The translations under genes were made by a program, and so were the position numbers. Shown piece by piece: positions 6,560 to 14,646 of a DNA stretch of 20,860 nucleotides. How positions within the stretch are numbered: position 1 is the stretch's first letter; each line of letters begins with the position of its first letter. The DNA is taken from positions 1 through 20,860 of the IMG/VR virus record IMGVR_UViG_3300031963_001109; one strand, written 5' to 3'. This DNA is from a virus. The notes beneath the pieces were generated by a model. It was not told the DNA's origin. It was given only the letters and a program-made list of their open reading frames with translations, and searched no databases.

Positions 6560-8338
6560 ATGGAAGTCTTTGGTCTTGGCTTAAAGATTCAAGAGCAGGG
6601 TGCCGCAACGGTTGAAGCTACGCTAAAGCGGTTAGGTGGCGAGATTGCAAAGACCGCATTGACGGTTGGTTCTATTACCAAAGCGATGCAGTTGTTTGTG
6701 CGGGAAACCGCCGAATCACAACGCGTGCAAGCACAATTGGCTTCTGCATTACGCGCTACCAATGGGGCAAGCGGTCAGACTATTGAGGCATTAAACGCGC
6801 AAGCTGAAGCGTTGATGAGCGTGAGCGCGTTTGGCGATGAAGCCATTGGCTCTGCGCAAGCATTGTTGCTAATGTATACCAACATTAGCGGAGAAATTTA
6901 CGAGCGCACTATTCCAGCAATTCTTGACCTTGCGACGCGTTTGGAAATGGATTTGACTAGCGCGGCGTCTATTGTTGGGAAAGCATTACAAGACCCCGCT
7001 AATGGATTGACGGCGCTCAACAGACAGACTCGTTTGTTTAGTGAAGAACAGCAAAAGTTTATTAAACAACTAGCAGAAGGTGGACGCGTTGCCGAAGCGC
7101 AGGGTATCATTCTTGATACTTTACAGGGTCGCGTTATTGGTGCCGCCGCCGCATATCGCAACACACTTGGTGGTGCGTTGAAGGCATTGCAAGAAGCGTT
7201 TGGCAATTTGTTTGAGGCCAGCGAAAAAACAGGCGCGTCAATGACAGGCACGGTCAATGCGTTGACCGATATGCTGACTGTCTTGCGCGGCCCAATTCAG
7301 TTTGTGTTTACCAACTTTACGAAAGGGTTGGTGACAATTGCCTCGCTGGTTGCGCAAGTGGCTATTGCGATTTTGCGATTCTTTACGGCGGTTGGCGCGG
7401 CGGCGGCTACGTTCATTGGAGCATTTGGCGTATTGCTTCCGGGTGTCGGCGATAAGATTGGCACATTCATTGATGACTTGAATGCCAAAGTCGCATCGAA
7501 CGATGAATACTTTGCGGGACTGCAACAACGCCTCGGTGATTGGCGAGCCGAAGTTGTAATGGGTACTACGGCGGCAAACAATCTGGCTGGCGCGTTAGGC
7601 AACGTTGCGGGTGAAGGTGGTGGAGCTGGTGGTCGTCGTGCGCCAACCATCGCGGACCTAGGAGCGCGTGAAGGCGCTACGGCATTTACACGTGAACAAT
7701 TTGGTGCGGGTCGAGAACGGCGCCAAGAATTGATACGCGGCATGATTCCACAGTTTGGCGCGATTGCGTTGACCGAAGCGCAAGCTCTTGCCGTTGAGTT
7801 GCAGACCACGTTTCAGGAAACGATTGGCAATGCGTTGGTGGGTGGCATTGTCGGTGGCATTGAACAAGCGGTGGCATCGGGCAACATCAGCGATGGATTC
7901 AAGGCGCTATCGTCTATGCTGTTGGCTGGCATTGGCGACGCAATGATAAAGTTTGGTACAAGCACGGCGGCGTTCTCGCAGTTCATGGCAAAGATTACCA
8001 CGGCATTGACAACGTTAAATCCCGCCGCTGGTCTTGCCGCATCGCTGGCGTTGATTGGCGTAGGCGCGGCGTTGAAGGGTGCGGCTCGCGGCATGTTTGG
8101 TGGGCAGAGTGGTGGCAACGCGGGAAGCATTGCCAATTTTGGTGGTAACATGGGTGGCTTTGCCAGCGCGACACCGACGACGCAAATCATCTTTGGTCAA
8201 ACATCGGCAACCACGGCGGCTGGCATGCAACCGCGTCAGGCAATGAACGTGACTATCATTGGACCGAATGACCCACAAGCGCAACGCGCTTTGCAAGAGA
8301 TGATGACGAAAGCAAATAGTCGTGGGAGAATTGGCTAA
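6560..8338 (+). CDS. Tape measure protein
   Basis: This 592-residue protein is Ala/Gly/Gln rich, with long helices in the first 240 residues. A strongly hydrophobic segment at about 246-296 (IQFVFTNFTKGLVTIASLVA onward) follows, with further hydrophobic, glycine-rich stretches around 415-460 and 490-510. Those are typical of tape measure proteins that sit inside the tail and later help the DNA cross the membrane. At about 0.15 nm per residue, the general rule for the family, it predicts a tail near 90 nm, which is short to average. ATG 6560 follows the chaperone frame. The stop overlaps the next start by TAATG. Confidence 0.85.
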   Translation: MEVFGLGLKIQEQGAATVEATLKRLGGEIAKTALTVGSITKAMQLFVRETAESQRVQAQLASALRATNGASGQTIEALNAQAEALMSVSAFGDEAIGSAQALLLMYTNISGEIYERTIPAILDLATRLEMDLTSAASIVGKALQDPANGLTALNRQTRLFSEEQQKFIKQLAEGGRVAEAQGIILDTLQGRVIGAAAAYRNTLGGALKALQEAFGNLFEASEKTGASMTGTVNALTDMLTVLRGPIQFVFTNFTKGLVTIASLVAQVAIAILRFFTAVGAAAATFIGAFGVLLPGVGDKIGTFIDDLNAKVASNDEYFAGLQQRLGDWRAEVVMGTTAANNLAGALGNVAGEGGGAGGRRAPTIADLGAREGATAFTREQFGAGRERRQELIRGMIPQFGAIALTEAQALAVELQTTFQETIGNALVGGIVGGIEQAVASGNISDGFKALSSMLLAGIGDAMIKFGTSTAAFSQFMAKITTALTTLNPAAGLAASLALIGVGAALKGAARGMFGGQSGGNAGSIANFGGNMGGFASATPTTQIIFGQTSATTAAGMQPRQAMNVTIIGPNDPQAQRALQEMMTKANSRGRIG

Positions 8339-8772
8339 TGGCAACTATTGTATTCAATGACGGCGGCGGGTCGGTGACGCTTGACAATGGCACGACAGGC
8401 ATGAGTAGCGGCGTTGGCTCACGCTTTGCGGATTGGGTGCCGTTTCAAAAGCCCATCGGTCCACGCGTGACGGCGCTTGGCACGGGCGTGCCGTATCAGT
8501 TTCGCTTCCGTACGGACTACGGTGCGAGCTTTGCAATGACCGACATTCCGAATACCAAGATGTCCGATATGCTACGGTGTCAGGCATGGTTGTTGACAGG
8601 CGGTGCGGTCACCGTCAACACAGGCGACAATGCGACGCGCAGTTATACGGCGTATCTGGCACCCGATGGTGATATTGGAATCACCTTGCAAGATAAGAAT
8701 GTGTTGCTGTATGCGATGACGTTTGTGCTTATCAATAGCGCGGCGGCGTCCATGCTTTGCATTTACGACTGA
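8338..8772 (+). CDS. Putative distal tail / tail-tip accessory protein
   Basis: The 144-residue protein is strand rich and starts MATIVFNDGGGSVTLDNG. It has FADWVPFQKPIGPRVTALGTG (residues 31-51) and RFRTDYGASFAMTDIP (57-72). I do not recognise a named family. Its place directly between the tape measure and the large tail-tip gene is where siphophages encode distal tail proteins, so that role is the best guess. It has no signal peptide or membrane segment. It is coupled to both neighbours by 1-base overlaps (TAATG in, TGATG out). Confidence 0.5.
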   Translation: MATIVFNDGGGSVTLDNGTTGMSSGVGSRFADWVPFQKPIGPRVTALGTGVPYQFRFRTDYGASFAMTDIPNTKMSDMLRCQAWLLTGGAVTVNTGDNATRSYTAYLAPDGDIGITLQDKNVLLYAMTFVLINSAAASMLCIYD

Positions 8773-11700
8773 TGCCTGACCGCTACTATCGCCTTCGGGT
8801 ACGCAATGCCGAGGATACGGCAGACGCGTTTTCGTTTACGTCCGTGCGGGGCGGCACCAATCCGTATATCACGGAACCGCCTAGCGGCGACGGACAAGAA
8901 GTGGATTTGCTCACAGGGTCGATTCGTACAGGTGCATATCAAGTCAACGTAGCCGACGCGGTGGTTGGCACGGATGACATCGGCACCATTCGCACGGTCA
9001 CGCAATACTTGTATGACGCGGGGTTTGGCTTTCTCGAAAAGGAAGATGGCTCTGGTTTTATCTTGCTAGAGAACGGGGACAACATTACCGTATCGGCTGA
9101 CTATGCTTATGCGCAACCGGACTTGCTTTCGCGTCGCGCTTACATCGAAGTTGGCACCAATGGTTCGACGTTTCCGACCGTGTGGCAGTCGGGTTACATC
9201 ACTAACATTACGCAAGTTGATGCCATCACATACAGCTTTACGGTTAGCGACACGCGCCGTGTCGAGCAGACGCAACGCATCTTTACGTGGAGCGATACCG
9301 ACGAGCGCACGGCATTTCCACAACGCGGGTGCATCTTTGGTGGCCCCGTCATTGGTGGCTTTGGTGCCAAAGTTGGCGCGACAACGACAGCGGTAGATTC
9401 GGGTGGGTGGGAGTTTGCCTATAAGTCCATATCGGATAGCACCATCGTGATGCAGTTTGAGGCGGCGTATCTTCCGCCATCGTACAACCGCGTACGTGCT
9501 ATTCCGAACGAGTATTTAAATACGCTGTGGGGCGTGCTAAAGAACTACGTTGAGATGAACAGTCCCGATACGTCGGTGCCTGACATTACGGTATGGCAAG
9601 CCCTTCGCAATGTCGGCGTGACGTTCTCGTTCCCTAACGTTGTCATCGTCATTGAGGAGCCGGGAACAGCTAACGTTTGGCGCGGCACATTGCGCGGTTT
9701 CTTGACGCCGCAGGGCGGCGCCGCTTACGGTGGCTTGTTGTTGGTCAATACGTATATCTATATCACGTTGGATGCGTCAAGCATTAGCGGTGGTGCGCCA
9801 AGCCCTGCGATGGTAACCGACCGCGTATATCGCGTGCGTGCCATTAGTCGTGAGGTGACGCCCGACTCGCCGTTGTATTTTGATTTGCATCCGGTCGATG
9901 TTGTGACCAAGCTGTATGATATTGTCAACATCCCGTACAAGAGCGATTCGCTTACGGGGTCGTCGCAATGGATGAAGTTGCAGTTGGGGCCGACGTTGCG
10001 CTTGGCGGCTCGCATTACCAAGCCAGACGTGATGGCAGACTTTTTAGAGAAGTCAATTTTTGGGCCGTTTGGTTTTGCTACGCGCACGAATAGTGCGGGT
10101 GTGCGTGAGTTCTTTACGACGCGTCGCTTGTCGTCGAGCTTGCCATCCACAACGATTGCCGATGCCGATATCCGCGGCGACACGCCACCCGCTGTCTATG
10201 CGTTGGACGAATCAACAGCGGTGACGGGCGTAACCATTACGCAACGCATGTTAAAGCCGTGGGTACAGGTACAAGATAGTTCCGAGGTGCCGCCGCCTGA
10301 CAACTTAATTGAGCAAGTTGTACCGCGTGAGTTTTTGTTTGGCGATACGACGACGTTTTCGACGCGTATGGTGGCGTACGATGTTCCGGGCATGATACAT
10401 GACGAAGGCACATTCGTTTCGACGCCCGTGCAATTTGGGTTGAGCGTGGTCGGTGATATGCAACGGCGCTTTGTCCGTGGGGCGGTGATTGCGGAGTTGC
10501 CTGTGTTGGGTACGTCGTCTGCCGCAAGCTTACAGGTGGGCGATGAAGTCCAAGTCAACGTGTCGTATTTTCCCAACCGTAACTATCGCATTGGAGAAGC
10601 GCCGAGCGTCGGGCCGCGTTGCATGCAGATTGTGCGACGCGACGAAACGCCCGAGGGTCCAAACTACAAGTTGGTGGATTCGGGACTTACCGCACAGCCA
10701 ACACTCGCGCCGACGGTTTCTATTGCCGCGTCGTCGCAAGATGCACGGCGACGGGCGCAGTTTACCATTACGAATGCGGGATTGTTGAACTCGTTGGGTG
10801 ATGCGACGGTTACGGTGCAATGGGCGACAGGCGCCAGCGCACCGTCTGATGACGGCACGCCGTTTAATGCGTACGATACGCCAAACGTCCCGACAACGGC
10901 GCAGTTGTTACCGCCTGTTATTCCTGGTGCAACGGTGTACGCTCGCGCCAGAGTAATTCAAAAGGGCTTGCGTCCAAGCAACTGGACGGCATGGACAAGC
11001 GTAACGCTGACGACGTGGAACGCGCCGTCGAGTGTGACGACCGACTTTTTGGAGAACAAGTCCACGCAACTAAAGTGGTCGCTTGGAAGCCCTGCCAATA
11101 CCGACGACCAAGTAGAAGTCTATCTCAATACGGGGTCGGTGGCGCCGAGCGATTGGACGCCGTATCGGTTGAACACGTTGACGGCTGGCTCTACGCAGAC
11201 CAACCTTATCAATCTGTCTGCCAGTACCGCGTATATTGCGGGTGTGGCGTTTCGCGATACGATATCCAACAGTCGCACCACGGTTGCCACAACGACGTTC
11301 ACCACGCTTTCAACGTCATACTTTCCAAGCGATTCGGCGGCTCGACCGTTTGCGCAGTTTGTAAGCACGGTACGTGACGTTCGTTTTCCAAGTGGCGTGC
11401 CGATTGCGCTCTACGGTGTGCCGGGGCGACCCTTATATTTTGAATTGCAACGGGCGCCTAATGTGGCGGGAAGCCCTGGCACGTATGCAACCATTGCTAT
11501 CATCGATGGATTTCAAACGCTTTATACGGACTTGTTGCCTGTCAACAACACGACGTACTGGTATCGCATTAGGGCTATTGAACTCTTGGTCAATGATTCG
11601 GTGTATCTGACGATTGGTTCAACTACCGCTGGCAACATTCCGCCGAACCTTATCATTCCGCCACAGATACCGCCGACGATTAACTACAGCATTCGCTTGA

Positions 11701-11942
11701 CCGCAACGCAAGCCATTGTATCGTTTGACATCAACGGCGTTGCTGGTGGTAGCACAAACACCGTCAATGGCGGTGGGATATGGACGGGCGATTTGTCTGC
11801 GTCGGCATTGCCATTTCCACCTGACTATACGAGTTCTCCCGCGACGTTGGCGCGTGCCGTTGGAAGTGATACGTTATTTACTATTGGCGCACGACGCGAC
11901 GGGTTTGAGGACCGCGCCTACTTTACCGTTCCAGCACAGTAA
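8772..11942 (+). CDS. Tail tip / hub protein with fibronectin III-like domains
   Basis: The 1056-residue protein is the largest in the window and is likely the host-recognition tail-tip protein. The first 200 residues carry GSIRTGAYQVNVAD and a DGSGFILLENGDNI motif, followed by beta-rich hub-like sequence. From about residue 640, three Fn3-like modules are suggested at roughly 640-745, 749-848 and 853-937. They show patterns such as ATVYARARVIQKGLRPSNW, STQLKWSLGSPANTDDQVEVY and TTYWYRIRAIEL. Surface Fn3 modules are common in tail fibres and J-type tip proteins. ATG 8772 in TGATG is preferred over the upstream in-frame ATG at 8757, which lies inside the previous gene. A glycosyltransferase gene follows 18 bases later. 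Confidence 0.78.
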   Translation: MPDRYYRLRVRNAEDTADAFSFTSVRGGTNPYITEPPSGDGQEVDLLTGSIRTGAYQVNVADAVVGTDDIGTIRTVTQYLYDAGFGFLEKEDGSGFILLENGDNITVSADYAYAQPDLLSRRAYIEVGTNGSTFPTVWQSGYITNITQVDAITYSFTVSDTRRVEQTQRIFTWSDTDERTAFPQRGCIFGGPVIGGFGAKVGATTTAVDSGGWEFAYKSISDSTIVMQFEAAYLPPSYNRVRAIPNEYLNTLWGVLKNYVEMNSPDTSVPDITVWQALRNVGVTFSFPNVVIVIEEPGTANVWRGTLRGFLTPQGGAAYGGLLLVNTYIYITLDASSISGGAPSPAMVTDRVYRVRAISREVTPDSPLYFDLHPVDVVTKLYDIVNIPYKSDSLTGSSQWMKLQLGPTLRLAARITKPDVMADFLEKSIFGPFGFATRTNSAGVREFFTTRRLSSSLPSTTIADADIRGDTPPAVYALDESTAVTGVTITQRMLKPWVQVQDSSEVPPPDNLIEQVVPREFLFGDTTTFSTRMVAYDVPGMIHDEGTFVSTPVQFGLSVVGDMQRRFVRGAVIAELPVLGTSSAASLQVGDEVQVNVSYFPNRNYRIGEAPSVGPRCMQIVRRDETPEGPNYKLVDSGLTAQPTLAPTVSIAASSQDARRRAQFTITNAGLLNSLGDATVTVQWATGASAPSDDGTPFNAYDTPNVPTTAQLLPPVIPGATVYARARVIQKGLRPSNWTAWTSVTLTTWNAPSSVTTDFLENKSTQLKWSLGSPANTDDQVEVYLNTGSVAPSDWTPYRLNTLTAGSTQTNLINLSASTAYIAGVAFRDTISNSRTTVATTTFTTLSTSYFPSDSAARPFAQFVSTVRDVRFPSGVPIALYGVPGRPLYFELQRAPNVAGSPGTYATIAIIDGFQTLYTDLLPVNNTTYWYRIRAIELLVNDSVYLTIGSTTAGNIPPNLIIPPQIPPTINYSIRLTATQAIVSFDINGVAGGSTNTVNGGGIWTGDLSASALPFPPDYTSSPATLARAVGSDTLFTIGARRDGFEDRAYFTVPAQ

Positions 11943-11960
11943 CTCCTTCATCGAGGTGTT

Positions 11961-13076
11961 ATGCGGTTGCACTTGCTTGGCATTCCACACACGGTCACGA
12001 CGAAAGACTTTGCGCATTGCGCGTTTACGCAAAAGGTCTACAAGTTTTCGCGCATGATGGTGCCGTTGGGCTACGAGGTGCTTCACTACGGCGTCGAGGG
12101 CGCCGATTCTGGCGCGTCGGAAGATGTGGTCGTGATGAGTCAAGACGAGCATCAACGCTTGCTTGGGCATCCGTACAACCACGATAAGACCGCGTTCTAT
12201 GGCAACGATGCGCAAGCAGATTCGGATGTGTATCGACAATGGAACCTGTACGCACGCGACGAATTGAAGGAACGCGTACACGCTGGCGATTGCATCTTGC
12301 TTCCGTTCGGTCACGCGCATGCGCCAGCCATTCGTGACTTGCCCAATCTCAAAGCGGGTGCGTCAGCAGTTGAGTCGGGCATTGGGTACTTTGATACGCT
12401 CTTGCCGTGGCGCATCTACGAAAGCGAAGCCGTGCGGCACGGGTGCATGGCAAAGGAAGGACGGGCTGGCGTGCATACGCATAGCCCACGTTTGGAATTT
12501 GTCGTGCCGAATTCGTACGACGTCGATGAGTGGCCCGAGGGTCCGGGCGGGGACGCGGTGGTATTCTTGGGGCGGTTGACGGAAGGCAAGGGACTGCCGC
12601 TGATTCTGGAGCTTGCGCGTCTGCGTCCTGACGTCCCGTTCATCTTGGCGGGGCAAGGCGACCTTACCCAATTCGGAGACATTCCTACCAACGTTGAGTA
12701 TGTCGGGCCGCTCAACGCGGAACGGGCCGCGTATCTTGGCAACGCTCGGGCAATCATTGCTCCATCGCATTACGTCGAGCCGTTCTGCGGCACGGTCGTC
12801 GAGGCCGCGCTGTGCGGTACGCCAGCCATCACGTCGGCGTTTGGGGCGTTTACAGAAACGGTGGCGCAAGACCGCACGGGCTTCCGCTGTCAGACGGTGC
12901 GGCAATATCTAGATGCGATTGATGCCGTCGCGTCGCTGAATCGCAAGGACGTACGCGCACGCGCACGACGGTTGTATGGCATGCGCTCGGTGGGTCGGGC
13001 GTATGACGCGGCGTTTCGTGTGATTGAGGAACGAACAAAGGCGGGAGCGTTTCCGTTGACAGGTTGGGCATCTTGA
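11961..13076 (+). CDS. GT4-like glycosyltransferase
   Basis: The 371-residue protein is a clear GT-B glycosyltransferase. It has an N-terminal acceptor-side domain with FAHCAFTQKVYKFSRMM. The linker is followed by VVFLGRLTEGKGLPLILELA (residues 200-219) and FILAGQGDL (227-235). The hallmark donor-binding motif EPFCGTVVEAALCGTPAI (273-290) gives the E-x7-E pair E273/E281. Family members transfer a sugar from a nucleotide donor. The ribosome site GAGGT precedes ATG 11961. It lies between the tail-tip and lysis genes, so sugar transfer to tail or virion proteins, or to host surface glycans, is plausible but unproven. It is only distantly similar to the gene at the window start. Confidence 0.85.
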   Translation: MRLHLLGIPHTVTTKDFAHCAFTQKVYKFSRMMVPLGYEVLHYGVEGADSGASEDVVVMSQDEHQRLLGHPYNHDKTAFYGNDAQADSDVYRQWNLYARDELKERVHAGDCILLPFGHAHAPAIRDLPNLKAGASAVESGIGYFDTLLPWRIYESEAVRHGCMAKEGRAGVHTHSPRLEFVVPNSYDVDEWPEGPGGDAVVFLGRLTEGKGLPLILELARLRPDVPFILAGQGDLTQFGDIPTNVEYVGPLNAERAAYLGNARAIIAPSHYVEPFCGTVVEAALCGTPAITSAFGAFTETVAQDRTGFRCQTVRQYLDAIDAVASLNRKDVRARARRLYGMRSVGRAYDAAFRVIEERTKAGAFPLTGWAS

Positions 13077-13091
13077 CGCCGAGGTATATTT

Positions 13092-13406
13092 ATGCAGACC
13101 CTTGATGGAGTACGGCTTATGTCGGGAGAGAAGTCGAGTGTGATGCTGTTGGTTGCCGGGTTTGCTGGTTCATTAATTGCCGTACTAAAAAAGCCGAGCA
13201 ATTCGTGGCGCGATGCGTCGCTGTCTATCGCCGCGGGTACGGGGTCGGCCTACTTCCTGACGCCGCTGGTCTTTGAAGTGACGGGTATTAATGCGTCTGC
13301 CAATGTGCAGTCGGGCATGGCGTTCTTGCTTGGCATTCTTGGCATGCGCACGGTGGAGCTATTGGTCGGCAAACTGTTTGGTTCGACGCCACGCGTTGAC
13401 CTCTGA
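13092..13406 (+). CDS. Putative holin
   Basis: The 104-residue protein has three probable membrane segments at about residues 16-33 (SVMLLVAGFAGSLIAVLK), 43-62 (SLSIAAGTGSAYFLTPLVFE) and 75-96 (GMAFLLGILGMRTVELLVGK). Short charged ends flank them. Small size, hydrophobic segments and the position directly before an amidase gene fit a holin, which opens the inner membrane at lysis. GAGGT at 13081-13085 sits six bases before ATG 13092 and decides this start. A second in-frame ATG at 13119-13121 (MSGEKSS) could give a shorter form, as in dual-start holins, but no good ribosome site is obvious there. Its stop overlaps the next ATG (TGATG). Confidence 0.62.
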   Translation: MQTLDGVRLMSGEKSSVMLLVAGFAGSLIAVLKKPSNSWRDASLSIAAGTGSAYFLTPLVFEVTGINASANVQSGMAFLLGILGMRTVELLVGKLFGSTPRVDL

Positions 13407-13861
13407 TGCCTCGCGTTGACAGCCCGAATCATTCCGCCCGTCCGAACGAGGCGCGGCCTCGGGTGATTGTGTTGCACGCGACGGGGCCGGGGTCGGTGCG
13501 TGGCATACTGGATTGGATAAAAGACCCCGCAAGCAAAGTCAGCTATCACGGGTTAATAGCGCCCGACGGCACGTATTACAACGTAGTCAACCCCGAACGC
13601 TGTGCGTGGCACGCTGGCGTCAGCGAGTGGAACGACATCAAGAACATCAACGGCATCTCGCTCGGCCTTGCCTTTGTCAATCCAAATGACGGCGTGATTC
13701 CGTTAACGCCGCAACAGATTGCCATTGCCAAAGGCGTCATCCAATACTGGCGGCAGAACTATCCCATCGAAGCGATTACGACGCACGCGGCGGTGGCCCG
13801 ACCCGTCGGACGTAAGACGGACCCGAACGCGCCCAACTTTCGCTTGACCGATTACGCATGA
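13406..13861 (+). CDS. N-acetylmuramoyl-L-alanine amidase (endolysin)
   Basis: This 151-residue enzyme cuts the bond between N-acetylmuramic acid and L-alanine in peptidoglycan. It is an Amidase_2 / T7 lysozyme-type protein of normal single-domain length. The visible motifs are VIVLHAT (H24), SYHGLIAPDGTYYNVV (46-61), THAAVA (H127) and GRKTDPN with D139. H24, H127 and D139 fit the three zinc ligands (His-His-Cys in T7 lysozyme, Asp in several relatives). K137, two residues before D139, matches the catalytic lysine position in T7. No signal peptide is present, so release through the holin is expected. No cell-wall binding domain is seen. Confidence 0.9.
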   Translation: MPRVDSPNHSARPNEARPRVIVLHATGPGSVRGILDWIKDPASKVSYHGLIAPDGTYYNVVNPERCAWHAGVSEWNDIKNINGISLGLAFVNPNDGVIPLTPQQIAIAKGVIQYWRQNYPIEAITTHAAVARPVGRKTDPNAPNFRLTDYA

Positions 13862-14406
13862 CAGACAAAGCGTTTCTTGCGCTGATGGCAGGACTTATTG
13901 CGTGGGGGCTATATCTACTACGCCCCCGCCCCGATAGTGCGGCAGACGAGCGTATAGCGCAATTGGAGGGGCGCGTGGTCGAGCTACAGCATCAGTTAGA
14001 TATGGCGGTTATCAAGAGCAACGACGCCGCTATCAAGGTGAACGTGGCGCGAAACGCTATCAAGACGCCCGACTTTCGCTTATCGGTAGACAGCGCGATG
14101 TATGTGGCGCTCGACAGCACGGCAACTATCAAGGAACTACGAGTCACGCTTATCAAGACCGTCGAGCAAGCGGAGCAATATCAGGTCGAGGTCTTGCGCT
14201 ATCAAGAAGCGGTTGACACTATGGTGGTAGCGCATGTGCAAGAGCGACAGGCGTTTAGCGAAACGATTGATACGCTACGCGCATTGGTTCAGGCATCAGC
14301 GCCGACGCCATGTAGCTACTTGGGGCTACGGTGTCCTAATCGAAGCACCGCGTTTGTACTTGGCGTTGTGTCTGCCTTCGTCTTGACGCTCGCGGTGGTA
14401 TTGTAG
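13858..14406 (+). CDS. Candidate spanin: coiled coil with membrane segments at both ends
   Basis: The 182-residue protein has an N-terminal membrane segment (about residues 4-21) and a long charged helical region (about 29-150) with coiled-coil character (RIAQLEGRVVELQHQLDMAV). A second membrane segment lies at the very C-terminus (about 164-182). Genes after an endolysin with a membrane anchor plus coiled coil are usually Rz-type spanins, which fuse inner and outer membranes at lysis. The form is odd: there is no lipobox cysteine, and both ends look membrane-embedded, unlike a typical i-spanin or u-spanin. It overlaps the amidase stop by four bases (ATGA). No separate Rz1-like ORF was found. 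Confidence 0.5.
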   Translation: MTDKAFLALMAGLIAWGLYLLRPRPDSAADERIAQLEGRVVELQHQLDMAVIKSNDAAIKVNVARNAIKTPDFRLSVDSAMYVALDSTATIKELRVTLIKTVEQAEQYQVEVLRYQEAVDTMVVAHVQERQAFSETIDTLRALVQASAPTPCSYLGLRCPNRSTAFVLGVVSAFVLTLAVVL

Positions 14407-14418
14407 GAGATGCCGACG

Positions 14419-14646
14419 ATGCCTGATTGCGTGCGTGTGATTTGTCCCGACTGCGGTGGGACGTCTACCGATAGCCATTTCCCTGCGTGCGGGTGGTGCA
14501 TGGACGGCGGGTTCGTGGATGTGGACCGCAACGCCGATGGGTCGGTGCCGCTACTGCACACCGATGGACGATTGGTGCATCTATACATTCCCCCTGCGTC
14601 GCCGTTCGATGCCACTCCGCCACGACCATATAGCGTGGTCGCGTAA
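14419..14646 (+). CDS. Small zinc-ribbon-like protein
   Basis: The 75-residue protein has two CxxC pairs, CPDC near residue 10 and CGWC about 16 residues later, which would form a zinc ribbon. A loose hydrophobic, proline-rich C-terminus follows. The function is unknown; such short zinc proteins in phages may bind nucleic acid or protein partners. AGGAG at 14405-14409 is nine bases before ATG 14419 and favours it over the ATG at 14410, which would touch the ribosome site. The end overlaps the metallophosphoesterase gene by 38 bases. Confidence 0.62.
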   Translation: MPDCVRVICPDCGGTSTDSHFPACGWCMDGGFVDVDRNADGSVPLLHTDGRLVHLYIPPASPFDATPPRPYSVVA

